Both the position numbers and the translations under genes were made by a program. From Pedosphaera sp. (GTDB taxonomy: Bacteria; Verrucomicrobiota; Verrucomicrobiia; Limisphaerales; UBA9464): DNA of 40,344 nt. Numbering within the stretch: position 1 is the first letter of the stretch; the number at the start of each line of letters is the position of its first letter. A model generated the notes under the pieces. That model ran no database searches. It had not been told where the DNA came from and saw only the letters and a program-made list of their open reading frames with translations. Positions 15,468-23,194 of this stretch are shown here, piece by piece. The stretch covers positions 1-40,344 of the forward strand of contig SIBK01000043.1 of the NCBI GenBank assembly GCA_009695205.1, in the 5' to 3' direction.

Positions 15468-18400
15468 CGTGCCCGAATTTCCGAAGACGAAATTTCAACG
15501 TTTCTTGCTCCTGCCGGCCAACCCCACTCGCGCGCCTCACCCCACGGCATGCGAACTTCAATGGCATCCGGCATCGGAGAGGCCGGAAAAACAAGCGTCA
15601 TGGAATCCTGCGACCAGTACCCACCTCCAGCATGCACGTCGCGGGCAGCGCTATAGGCCCCGTTCCTTTTCGTGCGTACCCGGGCGCCGACGCCCCTTGG
15701 GTTGCCATCCGGACCCCGAACGGAAACGCGGACGCCCGGCGTCCCTCCTGCATTGCGGAAGAGTCGTGTGGGCCCTCCCTGCTGGGCCACCGCGAGATCG
15801 ACCCGGCCGTCCCCGTCGAAATCAGATGCCGCCGCACCCCGTTGCTCGCCATAGATAGAAATCCCGGAATCGCTCGGATTGAGCGCCCGAAAGCCTCCAT
15901 GTCCGTTCCCCAACAATATAAGGCCAACCCCTCCATCATGACGGGAGGTTTCCGCGTCCACTCCGAAAAAATTCTGCGCCAGGAAGATGTCCTCCGTTCC
16001 ATTCCCGTCCCAATCTGCCACCACCACCCCAAACGCAGGGGCAAACTGGGCTTCAATTGGGAGCACCTGTCCTTCGAAATGATCTCCACGGTTCAAGAAA
16101 ACCATTGAATCCATCGTCGTTGACTCAAGGAAACGGGCCGAAGCCCCCTGCCGTCCGAGTAGCTCTTCCACACTCATGCGTCCGTACGAATGATGGTCTG
16201 GAGCCTGCTCAGCAATGAATGGGATCGACGCCGTCACATCCTTTCTATCGCGCCATGGCAACCGCTTCCGCGTCTCCGGATCCAGGGAGGCAAGAAGTGT
16301 CTGTACCAATCCGTCCTGCGCAAAATCGCCATAATAGAGCCGGATCGGACTCGCCGCCGTCGGCAACGGGTCCGGGCTCCAGTTACGCCCCCAATTGGAT
16401 GCCACCAGATCCATTCGCCCATCGCCGTCAAAATCGCCGGCCGCGATCCCATTCCACCATCCGCGAAACCCGCCGAGTTTCATCCCATCGGTCATCTCCG
16501 TGAACTTGCCGTGGTTATTCTGAAAAATCTGAATCGTGTCCCACTCACACGCCAACGCTAGATCCGGGTCGCCATCGCCATCCGCGTCAAAAAAGACAGC
16601 GCTACTGACCATGCCGGAAAAGGGAAAATCCGCCCGCGAAACAAACCGATCGCCTTCGTTGTGGAGCAGCAGGGATGGAGACGATTCCGGGTATCGTCCA
16701 GGAATCACCCGGGATCCTACGAACAGGTCCAAGTCGCCGTCCCCATCAATATCAGCCATCACCAATGGACCCGCAGACTGCCTTCCGTATACCTCCGAGA
16801 GGACACCTCGACCTGGTTTTCCTGCAGAGAATTCAACAGAGCGAAAAGAAGGGGCGTTCGTCTCGGATTGTTCCCAGTTGGACTCTCCGGCCAGCACTCG
16901 AACCCGATCGCCTGCGCCGTGCCACACCACCAATCCCGTCTGCGGGCGTGGACTCCCCACGGCAGGAACGGTGTTAGTATCCCGTTGAAACTGGCCCTCT
17001 CCTCCATTTCGGAATATTGCGAACACCCCGTCCTTACCTCCTCCGACAATTAGTTCTTCACGTCCATCTCCATCCAAATCAGCCCATCCCAAACCAGGCC
17101 CCCGCGTGCTGAGTCGCCGCGGTAACAACGGCTGACGCTCGAAATCGTTGAACGAGAGGGCGGCATGAACGTGGTCTATATTCGTGGAACGATCTTCAAA
17201 CAAGCCCTGAACGAGGCCGGGTGCAGGTTCTGGAGTGCCTGCTTCGGTAGGTTCCTCGATTTCATACAGCCCGTTTGGTCGCACATCTTTAACAACACTG
17301 CGACCCCCGCGCCGCCAGCGCACCTCGATCTCCAGCGCCGTCGCATCACCGGCGGCGAAGACACGCATGGCATCGTCGCCAGACAAATAGCGACCCCCGC
17401 AAATCATTTCCTGAGATTGCGTCACCGGCCCGCCAGTCAACCGGATTCGCCCGCCGATGCCCTGCGAGTTTCCCTTCTGTCCCTTCAGCCGAACCGCCAC
17501 CCGAGGCGCCGCGGAATCATTTCGGAGAATTCGTGAGGGACCATTTAAACAATTGATCACCACATCAAGATCTCCGTCATTATCTAAGTCCGCCACCGCC
17601 ATTCCCTGAGCCACACCGACGATGTCAAACCCCCACGTGTGACTCATGTCTTCGAACGTCAAATCATGCCGATTGCGGAAGGCAATCGATGGGCAGTACC
17701 GGTTTGGCGAGAGTTCCAAATTGCGTCGACGGGTTTCCACCGTTGTCGCCCCACCCTGATGTGCAATCCGAGCCAACACATCCGAATCCTGTATATCATA
17801 CTGATTGCCTGTTGCCACTAATAGGTCTTCCCATCCATCCAAATCCACATCCAGAAAAACAGTTCCCCAGCTCCAGTCCGTCGCCGCCACCCCGGCTAAC
17901 TGCCCGATCTCGGCATAGGTGCCATCTCCACGGGCGAGATGCAGTGTGTTCCGCGGCACTTCCGGACGGAATTGAGGATCGGAAGGCGCCCGGACCGATG
18001 CCTCCGAGAGCATGTCCGGCCTCTGCCATGCCCTTGAGGCCCGGTGCGGACTCAGCATATCCGTCACGAAGAGGTCGTCCTGTCCGTCCCGGTTGATGTC
18101 GGCAACATCCACTCCCATCGACGAAAGGCTGGTAGATCGGAACGCAGTCCGAGGGGTTGCGCGGAATCGTTTGCCCTGCGCATTCAACCAGATCCGGTCA
18201 GACCAAAACGGATAATCATTGCATACATAGAGATCTGGCAGGCCGTCTCCATTTAAGTCCCGTAATAATACCGACAACCCCCAATCGGTCGGCGGTTGGG
18301 AGAGCGCGTTGCCTTCCTCATCGAGAAAGACACCCACATTCCACGGAGCAACGACAAATTTTCCTTTACCGCGATTGACATAGAAAATGTCCAATTCACC

Positions 18401-19174
18401 CCGTTCAACCACCACGCCTCCTCCTCCAGCAGTCGGTAATCCCAGAAATCGCTCCGCGGGTTCAACCACCTCGTTGCCGTTCGGCAGCTTGCGGCTCGAG
18501 ATCTTCAGACCCGGTGGATTGTCATGGATCGTATCCGTCCGGTAGTTCGCCACGTATAGATCCAGATCTCCATCTCCATCCACATCGGCAAGAGCCATGG
18601 AGGTGGCTCCATATTTTCGCGCCAGCCCGGATTCCACTATTTCCGCAAAATGGCCGTGTCCATCATTCAGAAATTCACGAGTCCCGCCCCCGATACTGTT
18701 GATGAGAAGATCCAAGTCCCCGTCGCCGTCCAGATCGGCAAGCGTACAGCCGGAGGAGAATTGATTTGGGCAGCCGACGCCTGCGGATTTGGTAATGTCC
18801 TCAAACCGCCAGTTTCCCAAATTTCGATAAAGCACGTTGTCGCCTTCGAGCCGACAGAAATAGATATCCACGAAGCCGTCGCCATCCACATCGCCCAGGG
18901 CGACACCGGAACCGTTGGCCCAAATCCGATTGGTAGCAGTGGAAGCCATTGACAGCAGATTGGTGAACACGATTCCCGATTCACCGGACCGGACGAGGGT
19001 GAATCCGGTTCGCCCGTTCTTGGGAACTGTCAGAGGGGCGAATCGATGTCCGGCGCGCGCTTGCCACACCGGGCCGGCGGCAATGGCGTATGACATCCCC
19101 AATGGTGAGGTCGCCAGGATAGCCAACAATCCGGCGATTAGGTGGAAGCGCCGGCGGGACGAGATTGAGTTCAT
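15464..19174 (-). CDS. Large exported FG-GAP/VCBS-repeat protein with two ASPIC/UnbV domains
   Basis: The 1236-residue protein has a signal peptide (MNSISSRRRFHLIAGLLAIL then AIAAG) and at least twelve calcium-binding-like FG-GAP blades of the form DVDGDGFVDIYF, DLDGDGDLDLLIN, DIDGDGDLDLFVGS and DFDGDGRVDLAVAQ, expected to build two beta-propellers. An ASPIC/UnbV domain ends each half: one near the middle (VRLKGQKGNSQGIGGRIRL) and one at the C-terminus (VRVSVRGPDGNPRGVGARVR). Such proteins are surface or periplasmic and thought to bind partners or polysaccharide; function here is unknown. The ATG at 19174 is preferred to a GTG at 19195 because it begins the signal peptide. It is the first gene of the four-gene minus-strand block. 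Confidence 0.93.
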   Translation of the reverse strand: MNSISSRRRFHLIAGLLAILATSPLGMSYAIAAGPVWQARAGHRFAPLTVPKNGRTGFTLVRSGESGIVFTNLLSMASTATNRIWANGSGVALGDVDGDGFVDIYFCRLEGDNVLYRNLGNWRFEDITKSAGVGCPNQFSSGCTLADLDGDGDLDLLINSIGGGTREFLNDGHGHFAEIVESGLARKYGATSMALADVDGDGDLDLYVANYRTDTIHDNPPGLKISSRKLPNGNEVVEPAERFLGLPTAGGGGVVVERGELDIFYVNRGKGKFVVAPWNVGVFLDEEGNALSQPPTDWGLSVLLRDLNGDGLPDLYVCNDYPFWSDRIWLNAQGKRFRATPRTAFRSTSLSSMGVDVADINRDGQDDLFVTDMLSPHRASRAWQRPDMLSEASVRAPSDPQFRPEVPRNTLHLARGDGTYAEIGQLAGVAATDWSWGTVFLDVDLDGWEDLLVATGNQYDIQDSDVLARIAHQGGATTVETRRRNLELSPNRYCPSIAFRNRHDLTFEDMSHTWGFDIVGVAQGMAVADLDNDGDLDVVINCLNGPSRILRNDSAAPRVAVRLKGQKGNSQGIGGRIRLTGGPVTQSQEMICGGRYLSGDDAMRVFAAGDATALEIEVRWRRGGRSVVKDVRPNGLYEIEEPTEAGTPEPAPGLVQGLFEDRSTNIDHVHAALSFNDFERQPLLPRRLSTRGPGLGWADLDGDGREELIVGGGKDGVFAIFRNGGEGQFQRDTNTVPAVGSPRPQTGLVVWHGAGDRVRVLAGESNWEQSETNAPSFRSVEFSAGKPGRGVLSEVYGRQSAGPLVMADIDGDGDLDLFVGSRVIPGRYPESSPSLLLHNEGDRFVSRADFPFSGMVSSAVFFDADGDGDPDLALACEWDTIQIFQNNHGKFTEMTDGMKLGGFRGWWNGIAAGDFDGDGRMDLVASNWGRNWSPDPLPTAASPIRLYYGDFAQDGLVQTLLASLDPETRKRLPWRDRKDVTASIPFIAEQAPDHHSYGRMSVEELLGRQGASARFLESTTMDSMVFLNRGDHFEGQVLPIEAQFAPAFGVVVADWDGNGTEDIFLAQNFFGVDAETSRHDGGVGLILLGNGHGGFRALNPSDSGISIYGEQRGAAASDFDGDGRVDLAVAQQGGPTRLFRNAGGTPGVRVSVRGPDGNPRGVGARVRTKRNGAYSAARDVHAGGGYWSQDSMTLVFPASPMPDAIEVRMPWGEAREWGWPAGARNVEISSSEIRAR

Positions 19175-19457
19175 CACGAATTCGGAAAAGGACACGATAC
19201 GGTTTGTAGCGGCGCTGGGAAAGCCTGGAACAACGGATCCCGTCGATTCTGGTGCATCTCAGCAAACAGCACCCCGTTACAAGCCCTGTATCGCGTTCAA
19301 ATCTCAGACAACTTTGTCTCCGGCACATTTCCCGATCCCCTCCGCGATCCCTCCTGGGAATATCGCCGCAGCTGGGAAATGGACCCGGCCCGTTAATTCC
19401 TGGAAAAAACCTTTGCAACTGGAGCGAGCATTGCCCACTTTCTCGCCGCTCTTCGGT

Positions 19458-19534
19458 CGGGGCGTAGCGTAGCCTGGTAGCGCGCTTGTTTCGGGTACAA
19501 GAGGTCGTGAGTTCGAATCTCACCGCCCCGACCA
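19458..19534 (+). tRNA. tRNA-Pro (anticodon CGG)
   Basis: Acceptor CGGGGCG pairs with CGCCCCG, followed by A and an encoded CCA. The D-arm is AGCGTAGCCTGGTAGCGC, the anticodon stem CTTGT/ACAAG closes loop TTCGGGT (anticodon CGG), and the T-arm contains GAGTTCGAATCTC. Overall it resembles bacterial tRNA-Pro. Confidence 0.97.
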
Positions 19535-19558
19535 TTGCTCCGGCACCCGTCCGGAAAT

Positions 19559-19574
19559 CCGCGGAAGTCCGCGG
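19559..19574. repeat. Short perfect inverted repeat between two tRNA genes
   Basis: CCGCGGA, AG, TCCGCGG form an inverted repeat with only two bases between the arms, four bases upstream of tRNA-Leu. It resembles a shortened form of the inner hairpin of the R1-R6 palindromes (CGCGGACNNNNGTCCGCG) and could be a relic of one, or part of the tRNA processing/terminator region. Confidence 0.4.
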
Positions 19575-19578
19575 CCAC

Positions 19579-19663
19579 GCGCACGTGGCGGAATTGGCAG
19601 ACGCGCTACTTTGAGGTGGTAGTGCCGTAAGGCGTGCAGGTTCAAGTCCTGCCGTGCGCACCA
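19579..19663 (+). tRNA. tRNA-Leu (anticodon GAG)
   Basis: Acceptor GCGCACG pairs with CGTGCGC, followed by A and an encoded CCA. A long variable arm (TGCCGTAAGGCG) marks a class II tRNA, and the anticodon loop TTGAGGT gives GAG. The degraded accessory region begins directly after its 3' end, making this a candidate integration site, though no second copy of the tRNA 3' end was found by eye. Confidence 0.96.
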
Positions 19664-19905
19664 TATATTGCCATAAATTATCGTTAATGGTAAAAGCAGT
19701 GCAGAAATAGTGCAGGATTTTTGAGGCCCTCCGATGGGCAGAGGTGAAAAAGGTGCATAGCACGGATAAGGCCGTCTGGTCGCGAGATGGAACGAAGGAA
19801 ACCAGCGATATGGGTGGCCATCGCAAGGACGATGGGTAAGGGGGCGGTTGTCACATCCTTGCCCAAAACTCGCCCCTCGTTTCTCGGCCTATTCCGCTTT
19901 GGTGG

Positions 19906-20268
19906 TTAGCAGAATTCCAGTCGTTCAAGCGACTCAAAGTCCGGTAACAGCCTGCGGGCCAAAGCCACCAGAACACGAGCATTGGCGATCCGTCGACTCT
20001 TGCATAAAAACTCCTCCCGCAGCTCTGAGATGAATTCTGCGTGCTCGCTTTGTGAAACGACGACGACCACGGAGCCGTCTGCAGCAGGATGTTCCTCAAC
20101 GAGCTTTATGCCGACTCGAGTCAACAGCAAATCGGTTTGAAGCTCGTCTACCACGAAACGTTGCTTGTCTTGTGAGAATCGCAGGGTCATGTGCGTCGAG
20201 TCGGGATAGAGGTCGAGAATCTGCGGAACGACTCTATCGGACAGGTTCTCATCAAGAAAGAACTTCAT
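19906..20268 (-). pseudogene. DUF5615-type toxin gene, N-terminus fused to an unrelated tail
   Basis: The first 26 residues (MKFFLDENLSDRVVPQILDL then YPDSTH) match the start of DUF5615 PIN-like proteins, which typically act as the toxin partner of DUF433 antitoxins. After STH the expected family continuation (acidic residues and the SKDADF-like strand) is absent; instead the frame runs into a different 94-residue sequence with its own ATG (MTLRFSQDKQRFVVDELQTD onward) that I do not recognise. The frame is open, so this may be a deletion fusion or a new chimeric protein. Its start overlaps the DUF433 stop by 4 bases (ATGA), as in intact modules. Confidence 0.65.
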
Positions 20269-20489
20269 GCGGCGGCATTGAAGAGCTTGCGTTCGCGGTG
20301 GGCGGCAAACGACAGACACGCCTTGATGTCCTCGCGGGTTAGCTCGGAGAAATCGGTCAGAATCTCATCCTCTGTCATGCCAGAGGCGAGATATTCCAGC
20401 ACGTCGTAAACCGTAATCCGCATCCCGCGAATGCATGGCTTGCCGCTACGCTTGCCTAGCTCAACTGTGATAAGGCGTTCGTAGTTCAT
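20265..20489 (-). CDS. DUF433-family antitoxin-like protein
   Basis: The 74-residue product matches the DUF433 family along its length: GKRSGKPCIRGMRITVYDVL then EYLASGMTEDEILTDFSELT and EDIKACLSFAAHRE. These small helix-turn-helix-like proteins are usually paired with DUF5615 PIN-like toxins and are considered antitoxins and autoregulators. The ATG at 20489 fits the family N-terminus (MNYERLITVE); the longer frame to 20675 is not supported. The partner gene overlaps its stop but encodes only the first quarter of a toxin, so this may be an orphan antitoxin. Confidence 0.85.
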   Translation of the reverse strand: MNYERLITVELGKRSGKPCIRGMRITVYDVLEYLASGMTEDEILTDFSELTREDIKACLSFAAHRERKLFNAAA

Positions 20490-20800
20490 CTGAGGACGGT
20501 GCTTTCGGGGCGCGGCTTCAGCAATTGTTCCTAGAACGATCCAGGTCCTCAGTGCCAGTCGGTGATCGATAATCAGATAAACGAATTCGATCTGGTGTGT
20601 GGTCAGCGTCTTTTCGGCAATGAAACCGGCGATCGCTTTGACCTGGGCGCTTGAGCCGCTTGAAGGCCGGTTCAACTCGTAGCAAGGCCAGCTGTAGGTT
20701 CAGCAACGATACCTCCTACTACGGCAGAGGCATGGCCTCCATTGTCTGGCCCACCATGTCGAATCCTGCGTCACCCACGGCACACGCCAGACTCACACCA
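20490..20800. other. Unassigned stretch upstream of the DUF433 gene
   Basis: The minus strand is open upstream of DUF433 (20490-20675, reading for example AEKTLTTHQIEFVYLIIDHR) but I recognise no family and see no ribosome binding site. The plus strand from about 20700 leads into the Fic remnant without a clear start. It is probably degraded coding sequence. Confidence 0.35.
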
Positions 20801-20802
20801 CA

Positions 20803-21165
20803 CCGTCGAAGACAGAGGAAATCTATCCGAGGACTTACTGGCCGGGCGAGGACGATTTCGCGCACCTGGAATTTGCACTCAAACGCGAAGGAGTACACCT
20901 CCAGCTTTTGCGCGCCCTGCTGCCGCAACTTCCGGCCGACGCGGTGGTCGCATATCTTCGATCGAAACCCACGGGCGCTTACGCACGCCGCATCTGGTTT
21001 CTTTACGAGGAATTCTCCGGCCAGCGCCTGAATTTGCCGGACGTGACACAAGGCAATTAAGTGGATTTGCTGGATCCCCATGAATATTACACTGGGGCAA
21101 CCACCCGCAGTTCACGCCATCGCGTCAACGTCAACTTGCCCGGCACCCTTGCGTTCTGTCCATTC
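20803..21165 (+). pseudogene. N-terminal remnant of a Fic-family protein
   Basis: The frame reads EEIYPRTYWPGEDDFAHLEF, then LLRALLPQLPADAVVAYLRS and PTGAYARRIWFLYEEFSGQR, which is the N-terminal region of a group of large Fic (AMP-transferase) proteins. A TAA at 21058-21060 replaces the usual Tyr in GNYVDLLDP; the match resumes right after it (VDLLDPHEYYTGATTRSSRH, then VNVNLPGTLAFCP) and stops near 21165, before the Fic catalytic HxFxxGNGR motif, which is absent. No start codon is obvious upstream. A palindrome cluster begins about 30 bases after the break. Not functional as Fic. Confidence 0.75.
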
Positions 21166-21193
21166 GAATTCGCCGGCATGCGTACGATTTCCA

Positions 21194-21330
21194 AGCGCCA
21201 GCGGCGCGACATCTTTGTAGAACACCACACCCAAAAACCATTCCAAGCCCCAGCGGGGCGGCATGATGCCCTGGCTCCGGACACGATTGTTGAATTAGCG
21301 AAGATCGTTTTCATGCCGCTCCTACGGAGC
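21194..21330. repeat. Cluster of three 13-base palindromes with a G(A/G)CAT tail
   Basis: Three small hairpins share one design with different stems: GCGCC-AGC-GGCGC then GACAT (21195-21212), GCCCC-AGC-GGGGC then GGCAT (21247-21264), and, inverted, GCTCC-GTA-GGAGC then GGCAT (minus strand, 21330-21313). The first two are preceded by CCAAGC or CAAGC. Stems differ by compensating changes, which argues that the hairpin rather than the primary sequence is kept. The cluster fills the gap between the broken ends of Fic and hsdM. Confidence 0.7.
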
Positions 21331-21396
21331 TACAGTTGCGTCGCCACGCTTGGAAATGTGCAACGCGGTTAATTTGAGCATCCCTTCCAATTCCTT

Positions 21397-21735
21397 CATG
21401 TGATGCGCGTAGGGGGAATCATCGCTACCCAGCGTTCGCAGGAACGGGAAAACGTGTTGATCAACGGCCTCGAATATTTCCTTGGCCTCGAAATGCTTGA
21501 ACCGCGACCACCGACAGTCTTCGTAGGCGCGGCCCTTGGGGTCTTTGCCTTCGGGGAAGACGCGGCGCTTAAGCTTCTTGAGCTTCATCCGCGCGGCTTT
21601 GTTTTCTCCAGGGTGTGCAGGTCGTTGAGTCACTTGAGGAACAGCAGGCAGGTGATCTGCTGGATGACTTCGAGTGGATGTGAAATGCCCCCGGTCCAGA
21701 CGGCATTCCAGAGGGCATCTGTCTTCCGCAAATGC
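21397..21735 (-). pseudogene. N-terminal remnant of a type I restriction-modification methyltransferase subunit (HsdM)
   Basis: The minus strand carries the HsdM N-terminal helical domain in two frames. First comes DALWNAVWTGGISHPLEVIQ then QITCLLFLK, interrupted by a TGA at 21632-21630 where Arg is expected, followed by LNDLHTLE. A shift then moves to the frame KLKRRVFPEGKDPKGRAYED, RWSRFKHFEAKEIFEAVDQH and VFPFLRTLGSDDSPYAHHM. The catalytic methyltransferase domain with its NPPY/F motif, and hsdS and hsdR, are absent. It is a broken fragment of a lost type I system. Confidence 0.75.
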
Positions 21736-21969
21736 TTCAAACTCGGGCACCGTGGCAGAACATTCACTCTGCCCTCATGCAAATTGTTGGCGCTGTACCG
21801 CCGATGTTGGGCACCAGCCGGTATTCGCGTATAGAAAGTTTCGAAATCTAAGGGAGGCAGTGATGTCTCGGCTTGGAATTAAGTCGCCCAAAATGCCTCA
21901 TGTGCTCGGAGAACGCGTCATTCCTGGCTGGAACTCTACGGTTTCGTCCGGGAAATTTTGGAACATCCG

Positions 21970-22278
21970 ATGCTTGAATTAAGACCCACTTGTGAAAATT
22001 GCAGTCGGGCGTTGCCACCCGACTGTCTGGACGCACGCATTTGCAGCTACGAATGCACGCTCTGCGCCGCCTGTGTTGACGGCGTCCTCTCCAACGTCTG
22101 CCCCAATTGCGGGGGTAGCTTCGTCCCGAGGCCGGTCCGGCCGTCGAGGAATTGGAAGGGAGACAATCACCTTGGCAAGGATGCGGCGAGCGAAACGGTT
22201 GTGTGCCGACCAGTGGATCCGGCGATCCATGCCCAGTTCGCGGCTTCAGTCCGGAACATCCCGCCTGAGCATCGGTAG
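21970..22278 (+). CDS. DUF1272 small cysteine-rich protein
   Basis: The 102-residue protein matches DUF1272 almost entirely: MLELRPTCENCSRALPPDCL, DARICSYECTLCAACVDGVL and NVCPNCGGSFVPRPVRPSRN. The eight or more Cys in CxxC pairs suggest a zinc-ribbon-like fold; function is unknown. The ATG at 21970 is the family start. It looks intact despite lying among broken genes, and a C-terminal tail (WKGDNHLGKDAAS...VDPAIHAQFAA) also matches the usual form. The codons immediately upstream (WLELYGFVREILEHP in frame) look like the end of another, lost coding sequence. Confidence 0.85.
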   Translation: MLELRPTCENCSRALPPDCLDARICSYECTLCAACVDGVLSNVCPNCGGSFVPRPVRPSRNWKGDNHLGKDAASETVVCRPVDPAIHAQFAASVRNIPPEHR

Positions 22279-22287
22279 AGGATGATC

Positions 22288-22737
22288 GCGGGGACGCAAC
22301 GAGACTTGAAGTGCAACTGGGCTGCCGAGCATGCGACCTCCGTTGCGTGCATAGCCGGGATCTATCTGGTATGCAACTTGGCCAGCTACCCTGGCATCGG
22401 GAAGGCGTGCGGTGCGTATAAAATGACGGAGTCGTAACTCAACAACGCGCTGGCGGACCACAATCCAATTGACCGCATCGGAACGTTGGCCAAAGCCCAT
22501 GTCCCGATTTGCCACATTCACGGGGATTCCGACGCGACGATGCCGCTTGAATTGAATTCCGGGGAATTGGCCCGCCGATACCGGGCGTTCGGAGGGGAAA
22601 TGACGCTAAACGTGGCGCGAGGTCGCGGGCACGACATGTGGTCCGGTTGGTTCGAGTGCCAGGAGCTTGTGGAGTTCGTTATGGCCCACGCGCGTCCGGT
22701 CGCGAGGGACCGACCCGGAGTGAGCGTCGGCAAGTGA
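22288..22737 (+). pseudogene. C-terminal remnant of an alpha/beta hydrolase
   Basis: In one frame the sequence reads KCNWAAEHATSVACIAGIYL then CNLASYPGIGKACG, meets a TAA at 22435-22437, and continues in the same phase as NNALADHNPIDRIGTLAKAH, VPICHIHGDSDATMPLELNS and a final GHDMWSGWFECQELVEF. The GDSD and GHDMW elements carry the acid and His of the catalytic triad of exported esterase-like hydrolases common in this phylum. The nucleophile region is missing, and no start is visible, so the gene is truncated and interrupted. Confidence 0.75.
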
Positions 22738-22945
22738 GGTGGTTGTGGGTGGCAGAAATTCCGTCGAGCCAGGAAATGATTGATTGGAGAGGATATGTAA
22801 TGAAAGTGAGAGGGTCATGCTTGACGTGGAACTGGCCGAATTGAATTCTGCGCGCCAGGGCATGAAACGAGATTTCAACCGCACCCGGTGAAGCGAGCAT
22901 CGCCCGCATGAACGCCGCGCAACCGTTCAACCGCGATTCCAGATC

Positions 22946-23167
22946 ATGAAGCCATCCACTCCAAAACAGACCCAATGCCCTGCGGGAATATTGATCGCCT
23001 ACGGACCGGACAACACCCGCGCCACCCTACTCGCGGCGACCATCGTGAAGAGCGCGAATCCACAGGGGGGGGGGGAACATTCTGCGCCGGTGGCTCACCA
23101 ACGAGGGTGAGATTCGGAATGATCCCTGCCCGTGCGGCAGCGGGAAGAAATACAAGAAGCGATCAGC
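22946..23167 (+). pseudogene. Remnant of a SEC-C-motif protein with a frameshift in a G11 run
   Basis: From the ATG at 22946 the frame reads MKPSTPKQTQCPAGILIAYG then PDNTRATLLAATIVKSANPQ. At a run of eleven G (23065-23075) the frame moves by one base and continues NILRRWLTNEGEIRNDPCPC then GSGKKYKKR, a SEC-C metal-binding motif lacking its final Cys pair. The two ends resemble the N-terminus and C-terminus of a longer protein brought together by an internal deletion (inference). Full-length relatives would be several hundred residues. Confidence 0.6.
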
Positions 23168-23194
23168 CACCAGCGCGCCCTCGACGAACTTTCC

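Noticed and set aside
18981-19826. A 281-codon open frame on the minus strand across both tRNA genes (reads MVRTAGLEPARLTALPPQSS and GAVRFELTTSCTRNK)
   Set aside because: These peptides are antisense translations of tRNA-Leu and tRNA-Pro, a well-known source of spurious protein predictions.
19664-19905. Possible integrase remnant after tRNA-Leu
   Set aside because: No tyrosine-recombinase motif could be read in any frame; the open frames here are short and unrecognised.
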